Positions 40,611-49,298 of a DNA stretch of 64,000 nt are shown here, piece after piece. The position numbers and the translations under genes are program-made. How positions within the stretch are numbered: the stretch's first letter is position 1; every line of letters starts with the position of its first letter. The stretch is from contig NZ_AP028056.1 of NCBI RefSeq assembly GCF_030297015.1, positions 2,428,939-2,492,938 on the forward strand, given 5' to 3'. A model generated the notes under the pieces. The model saw only the letters and a program-made list of their open reading frames with translations, searched no databases and had not been told where the DNA came from. This stretch comes from Brooklawnia propionicigenes. Its GTDB lineage: Bacteria > Actinomycetota > Actinomycetes > Propionibacteriales > Propionibacteriaceae.

Positions 40611-41465
40611 TCAGCGGCTGATCCGCAGGCCGGCGGCGACCTGGTCGACTGCGGCAGCGTGGTCGTCCCGCTCGACCGGCACGGCGGAGAAGAACCAGGT
40701 GCGCTCGGGCGCACTGTCGATGACGATCAGCCGCAGCCGGGAACCTTTGGTCTCGAGTTGCGGGTCATCGAAGCGGACGATGAAGTCGGCCTGGGTGCCC
40801 GCGACCTCGTCGATGACCACAGACTGCTCGGTGTAGTCGTCCATCGCGACATCGATGCTCACATAGAAGCCGCTGGTCAAGATGCACTGGGCCATCGTCC
40901 GTGCCGAGTTGGCGGTGCTGGTGAAACCTGGGTCGGCCAGGATCCCGATCGTCATGGACGATGCCCACGGCCGCTGATAGGGCAGCTGCTGCGAGTAGCC
41001 CCAACCGTCTCGTCCCAGCGGCATCCGCGGTTCGGACCGCGGACCCGACCAGTCCGCACCAGGCGAAGGCATCGACAGCGGCCCCACTGTGAGGGGATCC
41101 ATGGTGACCGCCGACGTGCCCGAGCCCGAAGCGGCTTCGCAGTTCAGCGGCGCGGCGCTGCTGGGGTCCGGGGTCGGGGCCGACGTCTCGTCCCAACCGC
41201 TGGCGGTCGGCGCCGCCGAGTTGGTGTCCTCGACACCCGGGCCGGGGCCGCGCCCACCCTGCCAGATGAGCGCGGCCACCACCACGACGGCGACGACAAC
41301 CACGAGCAGCGCGAGCAGCCAGCCCCGGCCACCATTCCGGCCGGGCGGGCGCGGCGCCGCGCCGGTCCCGGCGGCAGACCGCACATCATTGGTCCACTGC
41401 GCCCCGTCCCAGCGCCGCAGCCCTCCGGAGCCCGCGGGATCGGGATACCAGCCGGGCTGACTCAT
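40611..41465 (-). CDS. DUF2510 membrane-anchored protein, function unknown
   Basis: The 284-residue protein starts with a DUF2510 motif (PGWYPDPAGSGGLRRWDGAQWT), then one membrane helix rich in valine, and an extracytoplasmic domain of about 200 residues preceded by a Ser/Pro/Thr linker. The outer domain has two or three cysteines but no recognised catalytic motif. It begins 5 bases after the trpB-like stop and is probably co-transcribed with it. Confidence 0.75.
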   Translation of the reverse strand: MSQPGWYPDPAGSGGLRRWDGAQWTNDVRSAAGTGAAPRPPGRNGGRGWLLALLVVVVAVVVVAALIWQGGRGPGPGVEDTNSAAPTASGWDETSAPTPDPSSAAPLNCEAASGSGTSAVTMDPLTVGPLSMPSPGADWSGPRSEPRMPLGRDGWGYSQQLPYQRPWASSMTIGILADPGFTSTANSARTMAQCILTSGFYVSIDVAMDDYTEQSVVIDEVAGTQADFIVRFDDPQLETKGSRLRLIVIDSAPERTWFFSAVPVERDDHAAAVDQVAAGLRISR

Positions 41466-41470
41466 CCCAA

Positions 41471-42784
41471 TCAGGCGTCGATCATCGTGCCGGACAGATA
41501 GTCCGCATAGGCCGGCAGATCGAGTTGCCCGTTACCGGAAAGCCCGATCAGCACGACCTGACCGTCCGCATCGTTGTCGGCAGCCCGCAGATGGGCCACC
41601 GCTCCGGCGATGGCATGGTTCGACTCGGAGGCCGGGATGATGCCCTCGGCCCGGGCGAAGAGCACGCCCGCGGCGAACGCATCGCGCTGCTTGATCGCGA
41701 CCGCGTCCAGCAGCTTCTGGTCGTAGGCGGCGCTGACCAGCGGGGACATGCCGTGATAGCGCAGCCCGCCGGCGTGTACGGAGGCCGGCACGAAGTCGGC
41801 ACCCAGCGTGTACATCTTCAGCAGCGGAGTGAAACCACCGGTGTCGCCGAAGTCGTAACGGTATTCGCCCTGGGTGAGCGACGGCGCCGCGGCCGGCTCG
41901 CAGGCCCGCACGTGCACCGAGGCGCCGGCGGTCAGATTCTCATGCAGGAACGGGAAGCTCAGACCGGCCAGGTTCGAGCCGCCGCCCGCGCAGGCGAACA
42001 GGTGATCGGGCAGCCTCTCACCCGCGAGCTCCAACTGGGCCAGGGTCTCCAAACCGATGATGGTCTGATGCAACGCCACGTGGTTGAGCACGCTGCCCAG
42101 CGAGTAGTTGGCATGCGGATCCTTCGCGGCTTCTTCGATGGCCTCGCTGATGGCCATGCCCAGTGAACCGGTCGTATCGGGGAACCGCTCGCGCAGCTGG
42201 CGGCCGATCTCGGTGCGATCCGAGGGGCTCGGCGTCACATGCGCGCCGAAGGTCTCCATCTGAATCCGCCGGTACGGCTTGGTCTCGTAGCTGTTGCGCA
42301 CCTGCCAGACATCGCAGGTCAGCCCGAACACCTGACAGGCGAACGACAGCGCAGCGCCCCACTGGCCGGCTCCGGTCTCGGTACACAGCCGCTTGATGCC
42401 GGCCTGCTTGTTGTAGAAGGCCTGCGCGACCGCCGAGTTCGTCTTGTGGCTGCCGACCGGGGACGCGCCCTCGTACTTGTAGTAGACCCGGGCTTTTGTG
42501 CCCAGCGCCTGCTCGAAGCGGTGCGCCCGGTACAGCGGCGACGGACGCCACAGTCGGTAGATCTCGGCCACAGCATCGGGAATCGGGATCCAGCGCTCGG
42601 TGCTCACCTCCTGAGCGATCAGCGCCTCCGGGAAGATCGCCGCCAGATCGGCCGGCCCGGCGGGTTGCTTGGTGGCCGGGTTCAGCGGGGGCGGCGGGGG
42701 AGTCGGAAGATCGGGAGTGAGGTTGTACCAGTGCGTCGGCATCTGGTCCTCGGGCAGCAGGAACTTGGTGCGCTCATCGGTCAT
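41471..42784 (-). CDS. trpB: TrpB2-type tryptophan synthase beta-like protein
   Basis: This is a fold-type II PLP enzyme of 437 residues. It belongs to the longer TrpB2 group, judged by the N-terminal YNLTPDLPTPPPPPLNP and WRPSPLYRAHRFEQALG. The PLP lysine is in GASPVGSHKTNSAVAQAF, the phosphate loop is CAGGGSNLAGL, and the catalytic Glu segment is TGAGQWG. TrpB2 can condense indole and serine without TrpA; no trp operon is here, so a salvage role is likely. It is divergent from the BMP lipoprotein genes. Confidence 0.9.
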   Translation of the reverse strand: MTDERTKFLLPEDQMPTHWYNLTPDLPTPPPPPLNPATKQPAGPADLAAIFPEALIAQEVSTERWIPIPDAVAEIYRLWRPSPLYRAHRFEQALGTKARVYYKYEGASPVGSHKTNSAVAQAFYNKQAGIKRLCTETGAGQWGAALSFACQVFGLTCDVWQVRNSYETKPYRRIQMETFGAHVTPSPSDRTEIGRQLRERFPDTTGSLGMAISEAIEEAAKDPHANYSLGSVLNHVALHQTIIGLETLAQLELAGERLPDHLFACAGGGSNLAGLSFPFLHENLTAGASVHVRACEPAAAPSLTQGEYRYDFGDTGGFTPLLKMYTLGADFVPASVHAGGLRYHGMSPLVSAAYDQKLLDAVAIKQRDAFAAGVLFARAEGIIPASESNHAIAGAVAHLRAADNDADGQVVLIGLSGNGQLDLPAYADYLSGTMIDA

Positions 42785-42790
42785 GGGTTG

Positions 42791-42796
42791 AGGCTA
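42791..42796 (-). promoter_or_regulatory. -10 element of the trpB-like gene (TAGCCT), leaderless type
   Basis: On the minus strand TAGCCT ends 6 bases before the ATG at 42784. Confidence 0.5.
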
Positions 42797-42843
42797 GCTG
42801 ATCACTGAACTATGGTCGCCGTGGATCATAAGGAGGTTCGCCG

Positions 42844-43674
42844 GTGCGTCTGGTTCGTCCACTGTTGTGTGCCCTGGCGGCCATCACCGTCGCTGGTTGT
42901 GCGAGCGGTCCCGATGCCGGTACGGCAGTCTCGTCCACCCCGGTGGCTTCACCGGGAGCATTCAAGGTCTGCATGGTCGCCGACGAGGCGGGCTTCAGCG
43001 ATGGCGGGATCAACCAGTTGGCCTACACCGGCATGATGGCGGCCGCCACCGATCTGAAGCTTCTGGTCGGGCAGGCGCAAGCCGATGCCCAGACCGACTA
43101 CGCGGCATCGATCGCCTCACTGGCCGCCGCGCAGTGCACGCTGATCATCACCGTCGGCCAGCAGCATGCCGGCGACGCTCAGGCCGCAGCGCAGGCCAAC
43201 TCCGGCGTCAAGTTCCTGCTGGTGGATGCCCAACCGGCCGAACCCCGGGCAAACCTGAAACCACTGCTGTTCGACCTTGCCGACGCCGCCTTCCTGGCCG
43301 GTTACGTGGCCGCGGCCCAGACCCAGACCGGCACGGTCGCTGAGCCGACCGGTGCCGACGAGCCCTACCGCAACGGTTTCGCGGCGGGGGTGGACTACTT
43401 CAATCAGGCCAAGGGTGCTGCCGTGGCGGTCGTCCCGGATGCTGCTGCCAGCACCGATGGCGTTCGCAAGGTCGTCGACGCGGCCGTCATCAGCGCGATC
43501 GGTGAGGCCGCGCGCGGCCAGTTCACCAGCTCGCCGTATTACGGAACGCTGAAGGACGGCGGAGTCGACATCGCGCCGCTGGACGCCTCGGCCGGCGATG
43601 AGCTCAAAGCCGAGGTGGAAGCAGTTCGCGCCGCGCTGATCAATGGTTCGGTCACACCGCCGGCCGCGGGTTAG
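42844..43674 (+). CDS. Degenerate BMP-family substrate-binding lipoprotein
   Basis: The 276-residue product has a lipoprotein signal ending VAGC (Cys19) and the start of a BMP/PnrA fold (FKVCMVADEAGFSDGGINQLAY, TLIITVGQ). It aligns with the next gene through AGYVAAAQ and GVDYFNQAKGA. It then lacks about 85 residues that in the neighbour carry the second-lobe segments ADVIMAVAGDSG and VIWTDTNGC. It may not bind a nucleoside in the usual way. AAGGAGG precedes GTG 42844, and TATGGT (42811-42816) may be its -10. Confidence 0.75.
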   Translation: MRLVRPLLCALAAITVAGCASGPDAGTAVSSTPVASPGAFKVCMVADEAGFSDGGINQLAYTGMMAAATDLKLLVGQAQADAQTDYAASIASLAAAQCTLIITVGQQHAGDAQAAAQANSGVKFLLVDAQPAEPRANLKPLLFDLADAAFLAGYVAAAQTQTGTVAEPTGADEPYRNGFAAGVDYFNQAKGAAVAVVPDAAASTDGVRKVVDAAVISAIGEAARGQFTSSPYYGTLKDGGVDIAPLDASAGDELKAEVEAVRAALINGSVTPPAAG

Positions 43675-43677
43675 GCT
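43672..43677 (+). promoter_or_regulatory. -10 element of the second BMP gene (TAGGCT), leaderless type
   Basis: TAGGCT overlaps the stop codon of the first BMP gene and ends 8 bases before ATG 43686. Confidence 0.5.
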
Positions 43678-43685
43678 GTCGAACC

Positions 43686-44771
43686 ATGACGAAGCGATGG
43701 ATGGCGTTCGCCGCCGGGCTGCTGGCATTCGCTCTCGCCGGGTGCGCTCAACCGCCGGTGACCGCCACTACCGACGTCACCGAACCCGATGATTCTGCCG
43801 CGGGCAGCTACAAGGCATGCCTGATCACCGACGCCGGCAGCGCGTCCGACGGCAGCCCCGCCCAGCAGGCGATCAGCGGGCTGGATCGTGCGCAGCGCGA
43901 ACTCGGTATCGAGACCAACTCGGTGACCGCTGATTCGGCCGCCGACTATCCGCGGGTATTGCAGTCGCTGGTGGACGCCCAGTGCTCCATCGTGGTCGCG
44001 CTGGGCAGCGGAATGGCCGATTCGGTCGAGGCTGCGGCAAAGACCAATACCGACGTCCAGTTCGCACTGGTGGATGCCACCCCGAACACGGCCCCGCCCA
44101 ACCTGCGTCCGGTGTTGTTCAGCACTCACGAATCGTCCTTCCTTGCCGGATACCTTGCTGCCGCCCGTTCGGCCAGCGGCAAGGTCGGCGTCTTCGGCGC
44201 GCTGAGCGTGCCTGCGGTCACCATCTACATGGATGGCTTCGTGCAGGGTGTCGACTATTACAACCAGGCGAAGGGCGCCCAGGTGCAGGCACTCGGCTGG
44301 GACCTGGCGGCTCAGGACGGCACCTTTGTTCGCTCCGACGCGGCGCCCTACCAGGACCCGGCGGCCGGGCGGGTGGCCGCCGAGGCGTTGACGGCCCAGG
44401 GCGCCGATGTGATCATGGCTGTCGCCGGCGACTCGGGCACCGGCGCTCTGCAGTTGGCGGCCGACACCGGGACCCTCAAGGTGATCTGGACCGACACCAA
44501 CGGCTGCCTGACCGAGGCCGTCGCCTGCGACCAGCAATTGGGCTCGGTGGTCAAGGATCGCGGCTCGGCCGTGTACGAGCTGATCCGCGCCGACAAGGAC
44601 GGACGCAATGCCTCCGGGGTCTTCACCGCTGCCTTGCGCAATGACGGCACGGCACTGGTCGAAGCACGGGATGGGGATTTCGGTGCCGACTTGACCGCTG
44701 AACTCGACCGAATCGCTAAGGATATCATCGATGGCTCGATAAGCGTGACCTCACCTTCCGCAATTGGCTGA
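43686..44771 (+). CDS. BMP-family (PnrA/TmpC-like) substrate-binding lipoprotein
   Basis: A full-length 361-residue binding protein with a lipobox LAGC (Cys20). Family segments are YKACLITDAGSASDGSPAQQ, IVVALGSGMADSVEAAAK, SSFLAGYLAA, GVFGALSVPAVTIYMDGF and ADVIMAVAGDSGTGALQLA. Family members bind purine or pyrimidine nucleosides for an ABC importer. No permease or ATPase gene lies nearby, so its partner must be elsewhere. The cytidine deaminase at 46,720 would fit nucleoside salvage. Confidence 0.85.
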   Translation: MTKRWMAFAAGLLAFALAGCAQPPVTATTDVTEPDDSAAGSYKACLITDAGSASDGSPAQQAISGLDRAQRELGIETNSVTADSAADYPRVLQSLVDAQCSIVVALGSGMADSVEAAAKTNTDVQFALVDATPNTAPPNLRPVLFSTHESSFLAGYLAAARSASGKVGVFGALSVPAVTIYMDGFVQGVDYYNQAKGAQVQALGWDLAAQDGTFVRSDAAPYQDPAAGRVAAEALTAQGADVIMAVAGDSGTGALQLAADTGTLKVIWTDTNGCLTEAVACDQQLGSVVKDRGSAVYELIRADKDGRNASGVFTAALRNDGTALVEARDGDFGADLTAELDRIAKDIIDGSISVTSPSAIG

Positions 44772-44849
44772 CCTGCGAACAGCCGCCCCCGCCACCGAAT
44801 TGGGAACCCCTAGGATGGTTGACCAATAGGGCGGATGAAGGGCGGTTTG

Positions 44850-45899
44850 ATGTCTGGGGCGAAGCCACAAGAGCTTGCACAGCCCATCTTGGGGGTGCCC
44901 GCAAAGTCGGCGATCTATCTGACCGTGACCGTGCGGGCAGGTTCCGAGCAGGCGGTGCGTGAAGGGCTCGCAGACGTGCCCGGACTTAAGCGTTCTGTCG
45001 GGTTCCGCGTCCCCGAGACGGGGCTCAGCTGCGTGACCGGCATCGGTTCGCGGTTCTGGGATCGCGCGTATGCCGATCTGCCGAGGCCGTCGGGGCTGCA
45101 CCCGTTCATTGCGCTGACCGGGTCGGTCCATACGGCGGTCAGCACGCCAGGAGACGTTTTCTTCCACCTGCGCGCTTCTCAGCCTGATATGTGTTTCGAA
45201 TTGGCCCGCCAGTTGATGCTCCATTTCGACGGCATGGTCGATGTCGAGGACGAGGTCTACGGCTTCCGCTATTTCGATGAGCGTGATCTGCTCGGATTCG
45301 TGGATGGCACCGAGAACCCCGAGCCTCCGGTCGACGACATCACCGCAGCGCTGATCGCCGATGACCCGCTCTACAACGGCGGCAGCTATCTGGTCGTCCA
45401 GAAGTATCTGCACAATATGAGCGCCTGGGATGCGCTGCCGGTCGAGGAGCAGGAACGGGTGGTCGGCCGCACCAAGCTCAGTGACATCGAACTGCCCGAT
45501 GACGTCAAGCCGTCGAACAGTCACGTCGCGTTGAACGTGATCGAGGACGCCGACGGCAACGAGCTCCAGATCGTCCGTGACAATCTGCCGTTCGGGCGCG
45601 TCGGGCAGAGCGAATTCGGCACCTATTTCATCAGCTACGCCGCCGACCCGGCGGTAACCGAGCAGATGCTCACGAACATGTTCATCGGCAATCCGCCGGG
45701 CAATTACGACCGCATTCTCGATTTCTCGACGGCGGTCACCGGATGCCTGTTCTTCGTCCCCCCGATCGGGTTGCTCGACGATCCGGAATCGTATGCCGAT
45801 CTTCCTGCCGAACCGTGCAAGTCCACAAATTCAACGCATTCATCACGTACCGACGGCTCGCTGGGTATCGGCAGCTTGAAAAGGAGTGGTCAGAAATGA
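44850..45899 (+). CDS. Dye-decolorizing peroxidase (DyP), encapsulin cargo
   Basis: This heme peroxidase of about 349 residues has the DyP signature LLGFVDGTENPEP (GxxDG with the distal Asp), the proximal heme histidine in SNSHVALNV and the distal Arg in RDNLPFGRVGQSEFGTYF. The C-terminus, after a flexible Ser/Thr linker, ends DGSLGIGSLKRSGQK, which contains the cargo-loading peptide that docks enzymes inside family 1 encapsulins. The shell gene follows with an ATGA overlap. ATG 44850 has GGGCGG upstream; ATG 44835 is the alternative. The physiological substrate is not known. Confidence 0.95.
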   Translation: MSGAKPQELAQPILGVPAKSAIYLTVTVRAGSEQAVREGLADVPGLKRSVGFRVPETGLSCVTGIGSRFWDRAYADLPRPSGLHPFIALTGSVHTAVSTPGDVFFHLRASQPDMCFELARQLMLHFDGMVDVEDEVYGFRYFDERDLLGFVDGTENPEPPVDDITAALIADDPLYNGGSYLVVQKYLHNMSAWDALPVEEQERVVGRTKLSDIELPDDVKPSNSHVALNVIEDADGNELQIVRDNLPFGRVGQSEFGTYFISYAADPAVTEQMLTNMFIGNPPGNYDRILDFSTAVTGCLFFVPPIGLLDDPESYADLPAEPCKSTNSTHSSRTDGSLGIGSLKRSGQK

Positions 45900-46711
45900 A
45901 CAACCTGCATCGCGAACTAGCCCCGATCTCCGAGGCTGCATGGGAACAGATCGAGGACGAGGCGCGCCGCACCTACACGCGGTGGATCGCTGGGCGTCGG
46001 GTCGTCGACGTCACCGGCCCCGAAGGCTTCGAGCTGTCGGCGGTCGGCACCGGGCACCTGCGGGCGATCGAGGGCGTCGCGGAGGGCGTCATCACCAGCC
46101 AGCGCGCGGCCAAGCAGGTCATCGAACTGCGGGTCCCGTTCCGGGTGACCCGTCAGGACGTGGACGATGTGGAGCGCGGCTCCGAGGATTCGGACTGGCA
46201 GCCGGTCAAGGATGCCGTCCAGCAGATCGCGCTGGCCGAGGACCGGGCGATCTTCCACGGCCTGGGCTCGGCGGGGATCGACGGCATCGCACCCACCAGC
46301 AGCAACCAGCTCGTCCACGCCTCCGACGACGTGACCGAGTTCCCCGAAGCCGTCGCACACGCGGTCAATGAACTGCGCCTGGCCGGGGTCGGCGGCCCCT
46401 ACAGCCTGCTGCTGTCGGCCGATCTGTACACCGAGGTCTCGGAGACCAGCGATCACGGCTATCCCATCGTCGATCATCTGGCGCGGATGCTCGACGGCGA
46501 GATCATCTGGGCACCCGGGCTGGAAAGCGGCGGCCTGTTGGTGACCACCCGCGGTGGCGATTACGAGTTGTACCTGGGCCAGGACCTGTCGATCGGCTAC
46601 CTCTCGCACAACGCCGACACCATCGAGCTGTACCTGCAGGAGTCGTTCACCTTCCTGGCTTACACGGCCGAGGCCAGCGTGGTGCTCCAGATCGAGGCGG
46701 ACGAGGACTGA
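45896..46711 (+). CDS. Encapsulin shell protein, family 1
   Basis: The 271-residue protein has the HK97 phage-coat fold of encapsulins, beginning MNNLHRELAPISEAAWEQI, with RRVVDVTGPEGFELSAVGTG, LAEDRAIFHGLGSAGIDGI and the ending LYLQESFTFLAYTAEASVVL. Family 1 shells of this length form 60-subunit, roughly 24-nm compartments. The first helix region normally holds the cargo-peptide groove. ATG 45896 overlaps the DyP stop, and the purine-rich Shine-Dalgarno GAAAAGGAG is inside the DyP gene. cdd follows after 8 bases. Confidence 0.96.
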   Translation: MNNLHRELAPISEAAWEQIEDEARRTYTRWIAGRRVVDVTGPEGFELSAVGTGHLRAIEGVAEGVITSQRAAKQVIELRVPFRVTRQDVDDVERGSEDSDWQPVKDAVQQIALAEDRAIFHGLGSAGIDGIAPTSSNQLVHASDDVTEFPEAVAHAVNELRLAGVGGPYSLLLSADLYTEVSETSDHGYPIVDHLARMLDGEIIWAPGLESGGLLVTTRGGDYELYLGQDLSIGYLSHNADTIELYLQESFTFLAYTAEASVVLQIEADED

Positions 46712-46719
46712 ACCGCCCG

Positions 46720-47109
46720 GTGATGGCCGGCTGGGACGAGCTGCTGGCTGCGGCTCGGGAGATGACCACCCGCAGCTACGCTCCCTACTCGAAGTACCCG
46801 GTGGGTGCTGCCGGCACGGCCGACGATGGACGCCTGGTCACCGGCTGCAATGTCGAGAACGCTTCCTACGGGTTGACGCTGTGCGCCGAGTGCGGGCTGA
46901 TCTCGCAGCTGATCGCGACTGGAGGCGGACGGCTGGCCGCGTTGTGCTGCGTCGACGCGTCCGGAACCGTCATCATGCCGTGCGGACGCTGCCGCCAGCT
47001 CTTGTGGGAGCACGGCGGTCCCGATCTCCAGGTGCTGACTCCGAACGGGCCACAAGCCATCTGCGATCTCCTGCCGCAGGCCTTCGGCCCGGCAGATCTC
47101 ATGCGCTAG
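46720..47109 (+). CDS. cdd: Cytidine deaminase
   Basis: Cdd deaminates cytidine and deoxycytidine in pyrimidine salvage. The 129-residue protein is the tetrameric type. The zinc ligands are the cysteines of TLCAECGL and PCGRCRQLL, with the catalytic Glu in CAE; substrate contacts are in GCNVENASYG. GTG 46720 and ATG 46723 are both possible starts. It is probably read through from the encapsulin gene. Confidence 0.95.
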   Translation: MMAGWDELLAAAREMTTRSYAPYSKYPVGAAGTADDGRLVTGCNVENASYGLTLCAECGLISQLIATGGGRLAALCCVDASGTVIMPCGRCRQLLWEHGGPDLQVLTPNGPQAICDLLPQAFGPADLMR

Positions 47110-47112
47110 CCT
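47107..47112 (+). promoter_or_regulatory. -10 element of rnhA (TAGCCT), leaderless type
   Basis: TAGCCT overlaps the cdd stop and ends 7 bases before GTG 47120. Confidence 0.45.
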
Positions 47113-47119
47113 GTCGCTC

Positions 47120-48058
47120 GTGATCATCGCAGCCGCAGACGGTTCGTCCTTGTCGAACCCCGGTCCTTCGGGCTGGGCGTGGTACATCGACGACGATCAC
47201 TGGCACGCCGGGGGCTGGCCGAAAGGCACGAACAACAAGGGCGAGCTGTACGCGGTGCTCGATCTGCTGCGCTCGACCGCACATCTGCCGGACGAGCCGT
47301 TGAAGATCTTGTGCGACAGCCAGTACGTCATCAATGCCGTCACCAAGTGGATGCCCGGCTGGAAACGGAAGGGCTGGAAAAAGGCCGACGGCCAGCCCGT
47401 GCTCAACCAGGACCTGCTGAAGGCCCTGGACGAGGCGCTGGTGGGCCGCGATGTCAGCTTCGAGTGGGTCAAGGGTCACGCGGGGCATGCAATGAACGAG
47501 GCCGCCGATGAGCGGGCCCGGGCAGCAGCTACCGCCTACCGGGACGGGACCGCCGTGGAGCACGGACCGGGCTTCGGGTCGGTCGAGGCGGCCGAAGCAG
47601 CGGTCCTCGAAGAGATACCGGTTGTCTCACCGGCGGCTGCTGCACAGCCCGCGGCGAGGCCAGCTGCGCCCGCGTTGTCGGCTCAGGGGCAGCCCCGGCC
47701 GACGTCGGCGACCGAATTCGACCCCGGCATCCAGACGGTCATCGGCTACGAGAAAGAACTGCTTTCCGACAAGGTGCGCAGCGATCCCATGAGGGTGCGT
47801 GAGCTGTTGCACCCGCAGTTCAGCGAGTTCGGCGCGTCCGGGAGGATCTGGACACGCAACCGGCTGCTGGCCGATATCGCGCCGATGCCTGTGCGGGTGA
47901 GCTACGAACCGATCGCCGCCGACCGGCTGGCAGACGATGTGATCCTGTTGCGCTGGCGGGCGGTCGGCGCCCACAGCACCTGGCTGCGCAGTTCGGTCTG
48001 GCAGCTGGTGGATGGTAGTTGGCGGCTGCTGTTCTCGCAGGGCACGCAGGTGCCGTAA
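47120..48058 (+). CDS. rnhA: Ribonuclease HI fused to a SnoaL/DUF4440-like domain
   Basis: Residues 1 to about 145 form RNase HI, which cuts RNA in RNA-DNA hybrids. The catalytic carboxylates appear in AAADGSSLSNPGPSGWAWY, NNKGELYAVLDLL, ILCDSQYVINAV and HAMNEAADERARAAA. An Ala/Pro linker of about 60 residues follows. The last 110 residues (ELLSDKVRSDPMRVRELLHP, FGASGRIWTRNRLLADI, WRLLFSQGTQVP) look like a SnoaL/NTF2-type domain, often a small-ligand or enzyme fold. What the second domain does is unknown. Confidence 0.88.
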   Translation: MIIAAADGSSLSNPGPSGWAWYIDDDHWHAGGWPKGTNNKGELYAVLDLLRSTAHLPDEPLKILCDSQYVINAVTKWMPGWKRKGWKKADGQPVLNQDLLKALDEALVGRDVSFEWVKGHAGHAMNEAADERARAAATAYRDGTAVEHGPGFGSVEAAEAAVLEEIPVVSPAAAAQPAARPAAPALSAQGQPRPTSATEFDPGIQTVIGYEKELLSDKVRSDPMRVRELLHPQFSEFGASGRIWTRNRLLADIAPMPVRVSYEPIAADRLADDVILLRWRAVGAHSTWLRSSVWQLVDGSWRLLFSQGTQVP

Positions 48059-48085
48059 CCGGTCCCAGCCCTTGCCGGAAAGGAC

Positions 48086-49162
48086 CTAGGCGTAGGTGGC
48101 GCACCGGCCCGCAACGTCGATGTTGCCGTTGCCCTGATCGAAGTCGATCTTTGCCGATGCGAGAGTGCCTCGTCCGCGGTCGCCGAAGTAGAAGTTGCCC
48201 TTCATCACGTCGGGGTTGCCCATCAGCCCATCTGCCACCCAGGTGTCTGCGATCTGCCTTGCTACCGCCTCGTTTGCCTGGGTGATCTCCAGAAAATCGA
48301 CATTGTCGGTGGCGGTGTCCAGATCGCGGGTGCTGAACTGGCCGGTCAGGCTCACCTTGGTGCCGTCGGCTCCGGACGAGTTCGTGCAGGGGGCTTCAGA
48401 CACGCTCAACGGCACCACCCACAACATGTCAGGGCCGGCTGCTCGCAGGGTGCTGTCATACAGCGCGGACAGGTCCTCGCGGACGGCAGCGACAGGCACC
48501 GCCGGATCAAGCGGCTCGACGGGCTCTGCTGTGGGATATGTCTGCGCCGGTGCCTCGTCGCCGCCGCCGGTGCTGGAAGAAGACGCCGTCTGGGAGGAGT
48601 ACGGGCTGTGGTACCGGCCGTGCTGGACGAGCAGCCAGCCCTGCCGCGCGATGACGAGGACGAGACCCGCGGCGATCAGCCGCCAGGCGATCCGTCGTGC
48701 CGCGGGTGGGAGCCGCAGATCCTGCTTTCGTTGTCGCCAGGCGAGCCCTGCTGCTCCGGCTGCGGTCACGATGATCCACAGCGACAGCGGTGGCGTCAGC
48801 CATTTCGACCAGGCCGACGCATGGTAAGTCAGCTGGACCAGCGCGTCGAGCAGCACCATGACCAGTGCGTAGCCACCCGCGAGAATCCCTGCCCTCGCGA
48901 TCCGGTTCGGCGCGTTCATCGCCGCCGCGGTGAGTGCTCCGATGAGGACGGACAGTGCCGCGCTGGTGGGCAGGCGGGTGATGCCGAATAGCCGGATGGT
49001 CAGAAGTACCGACGTGAGCCCATATCCGCCGGCTGTGCTGTCGAACCACACCGAGACGGCGATGATCGCTACCAACATCAGCAGCGACCCGATCCACAGC
49101 GCATGACCGATCACTCGCAGCGCTGGCGTCCGGTATCGCACTTGCGTCCGGTATGAGGTCAC
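48086..49162 (-). CDS. Membrane protein with C-terminal extracytoplasmic domain, function unknown
   Basis: A protein of about 358 residues with six or seven membrane helices in the N-terminal half. A Ser/Thr/Gly/Pro linker and a C-terminal domain of about 150 residues ([33 protein letters not shown]) with a possible Cys pair follow. No family was recognised. GTG 49162 is chosen because GAGGAATAA lies upstream; the open frame continues to 49300 but would overlap the metG promoter. It is divergent from metG. Confidence 0.65.
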   Translation of the reverse strand: MTSYRTQVRYRTPALRVIGHALWIGSLLMLVAIIAVSVWFDSTAGGYGLTSVLLTIRLFGITRLPTSAALSVLIGALTAAAMNAPNRIARAGILAGGYALVMVLLDALVQLTYHASAWSKWLTPPLSLWIIVTAAGAAGLAWRQRKQDLRLPPAARRIAWRLIAAGLVLVIARQGWLLVQHGRYHSPYSSQTASSSSTGGGDEAPAQTYPTAEPVEPLDPAVPVAAVREDLSALYDSTLRAAGPDMLWVVPLSVSEAPCTNSSGADGTKVSLTGQFSTRDLDTATDNVDFLEITQANEAVARQIADTWVADGLMGNPDVMKGNFYFGDRGRGTLASAKIDFDQGNGNIDVAGRCATYA

Positions 49163-49285
49163 GGGTCGATTATTCCTCACGTATTCGCGGCGGCCGTCAG
49201 CGCATCGTCTGCGCGATCGGCGGGTCTGCCGGCGACCGGCCGGCAACAGCCCTGAGCGGTGGGTGGCCCACCAGCGCCGAGCCCC

Positions 49286-49291
49286 TAGACT
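49286..49291 (+). promoter_or_regulatory. -10 element of metG (TAGACT), leaderless type
   Basis: TAGACT ends 7 bases before ATG 49299, with no Shine-Dalgarno. Confidence 0.6.
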
Positions 49292-49298
49292 GTGGACC

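Noticed and set aside
40281-41501. A long plus-strand frame across the 3' end of the CNNM gene and opposite the DUF2510 gene
   Set aside because: It has no recognisable domain and overlaps two well-supported genes.
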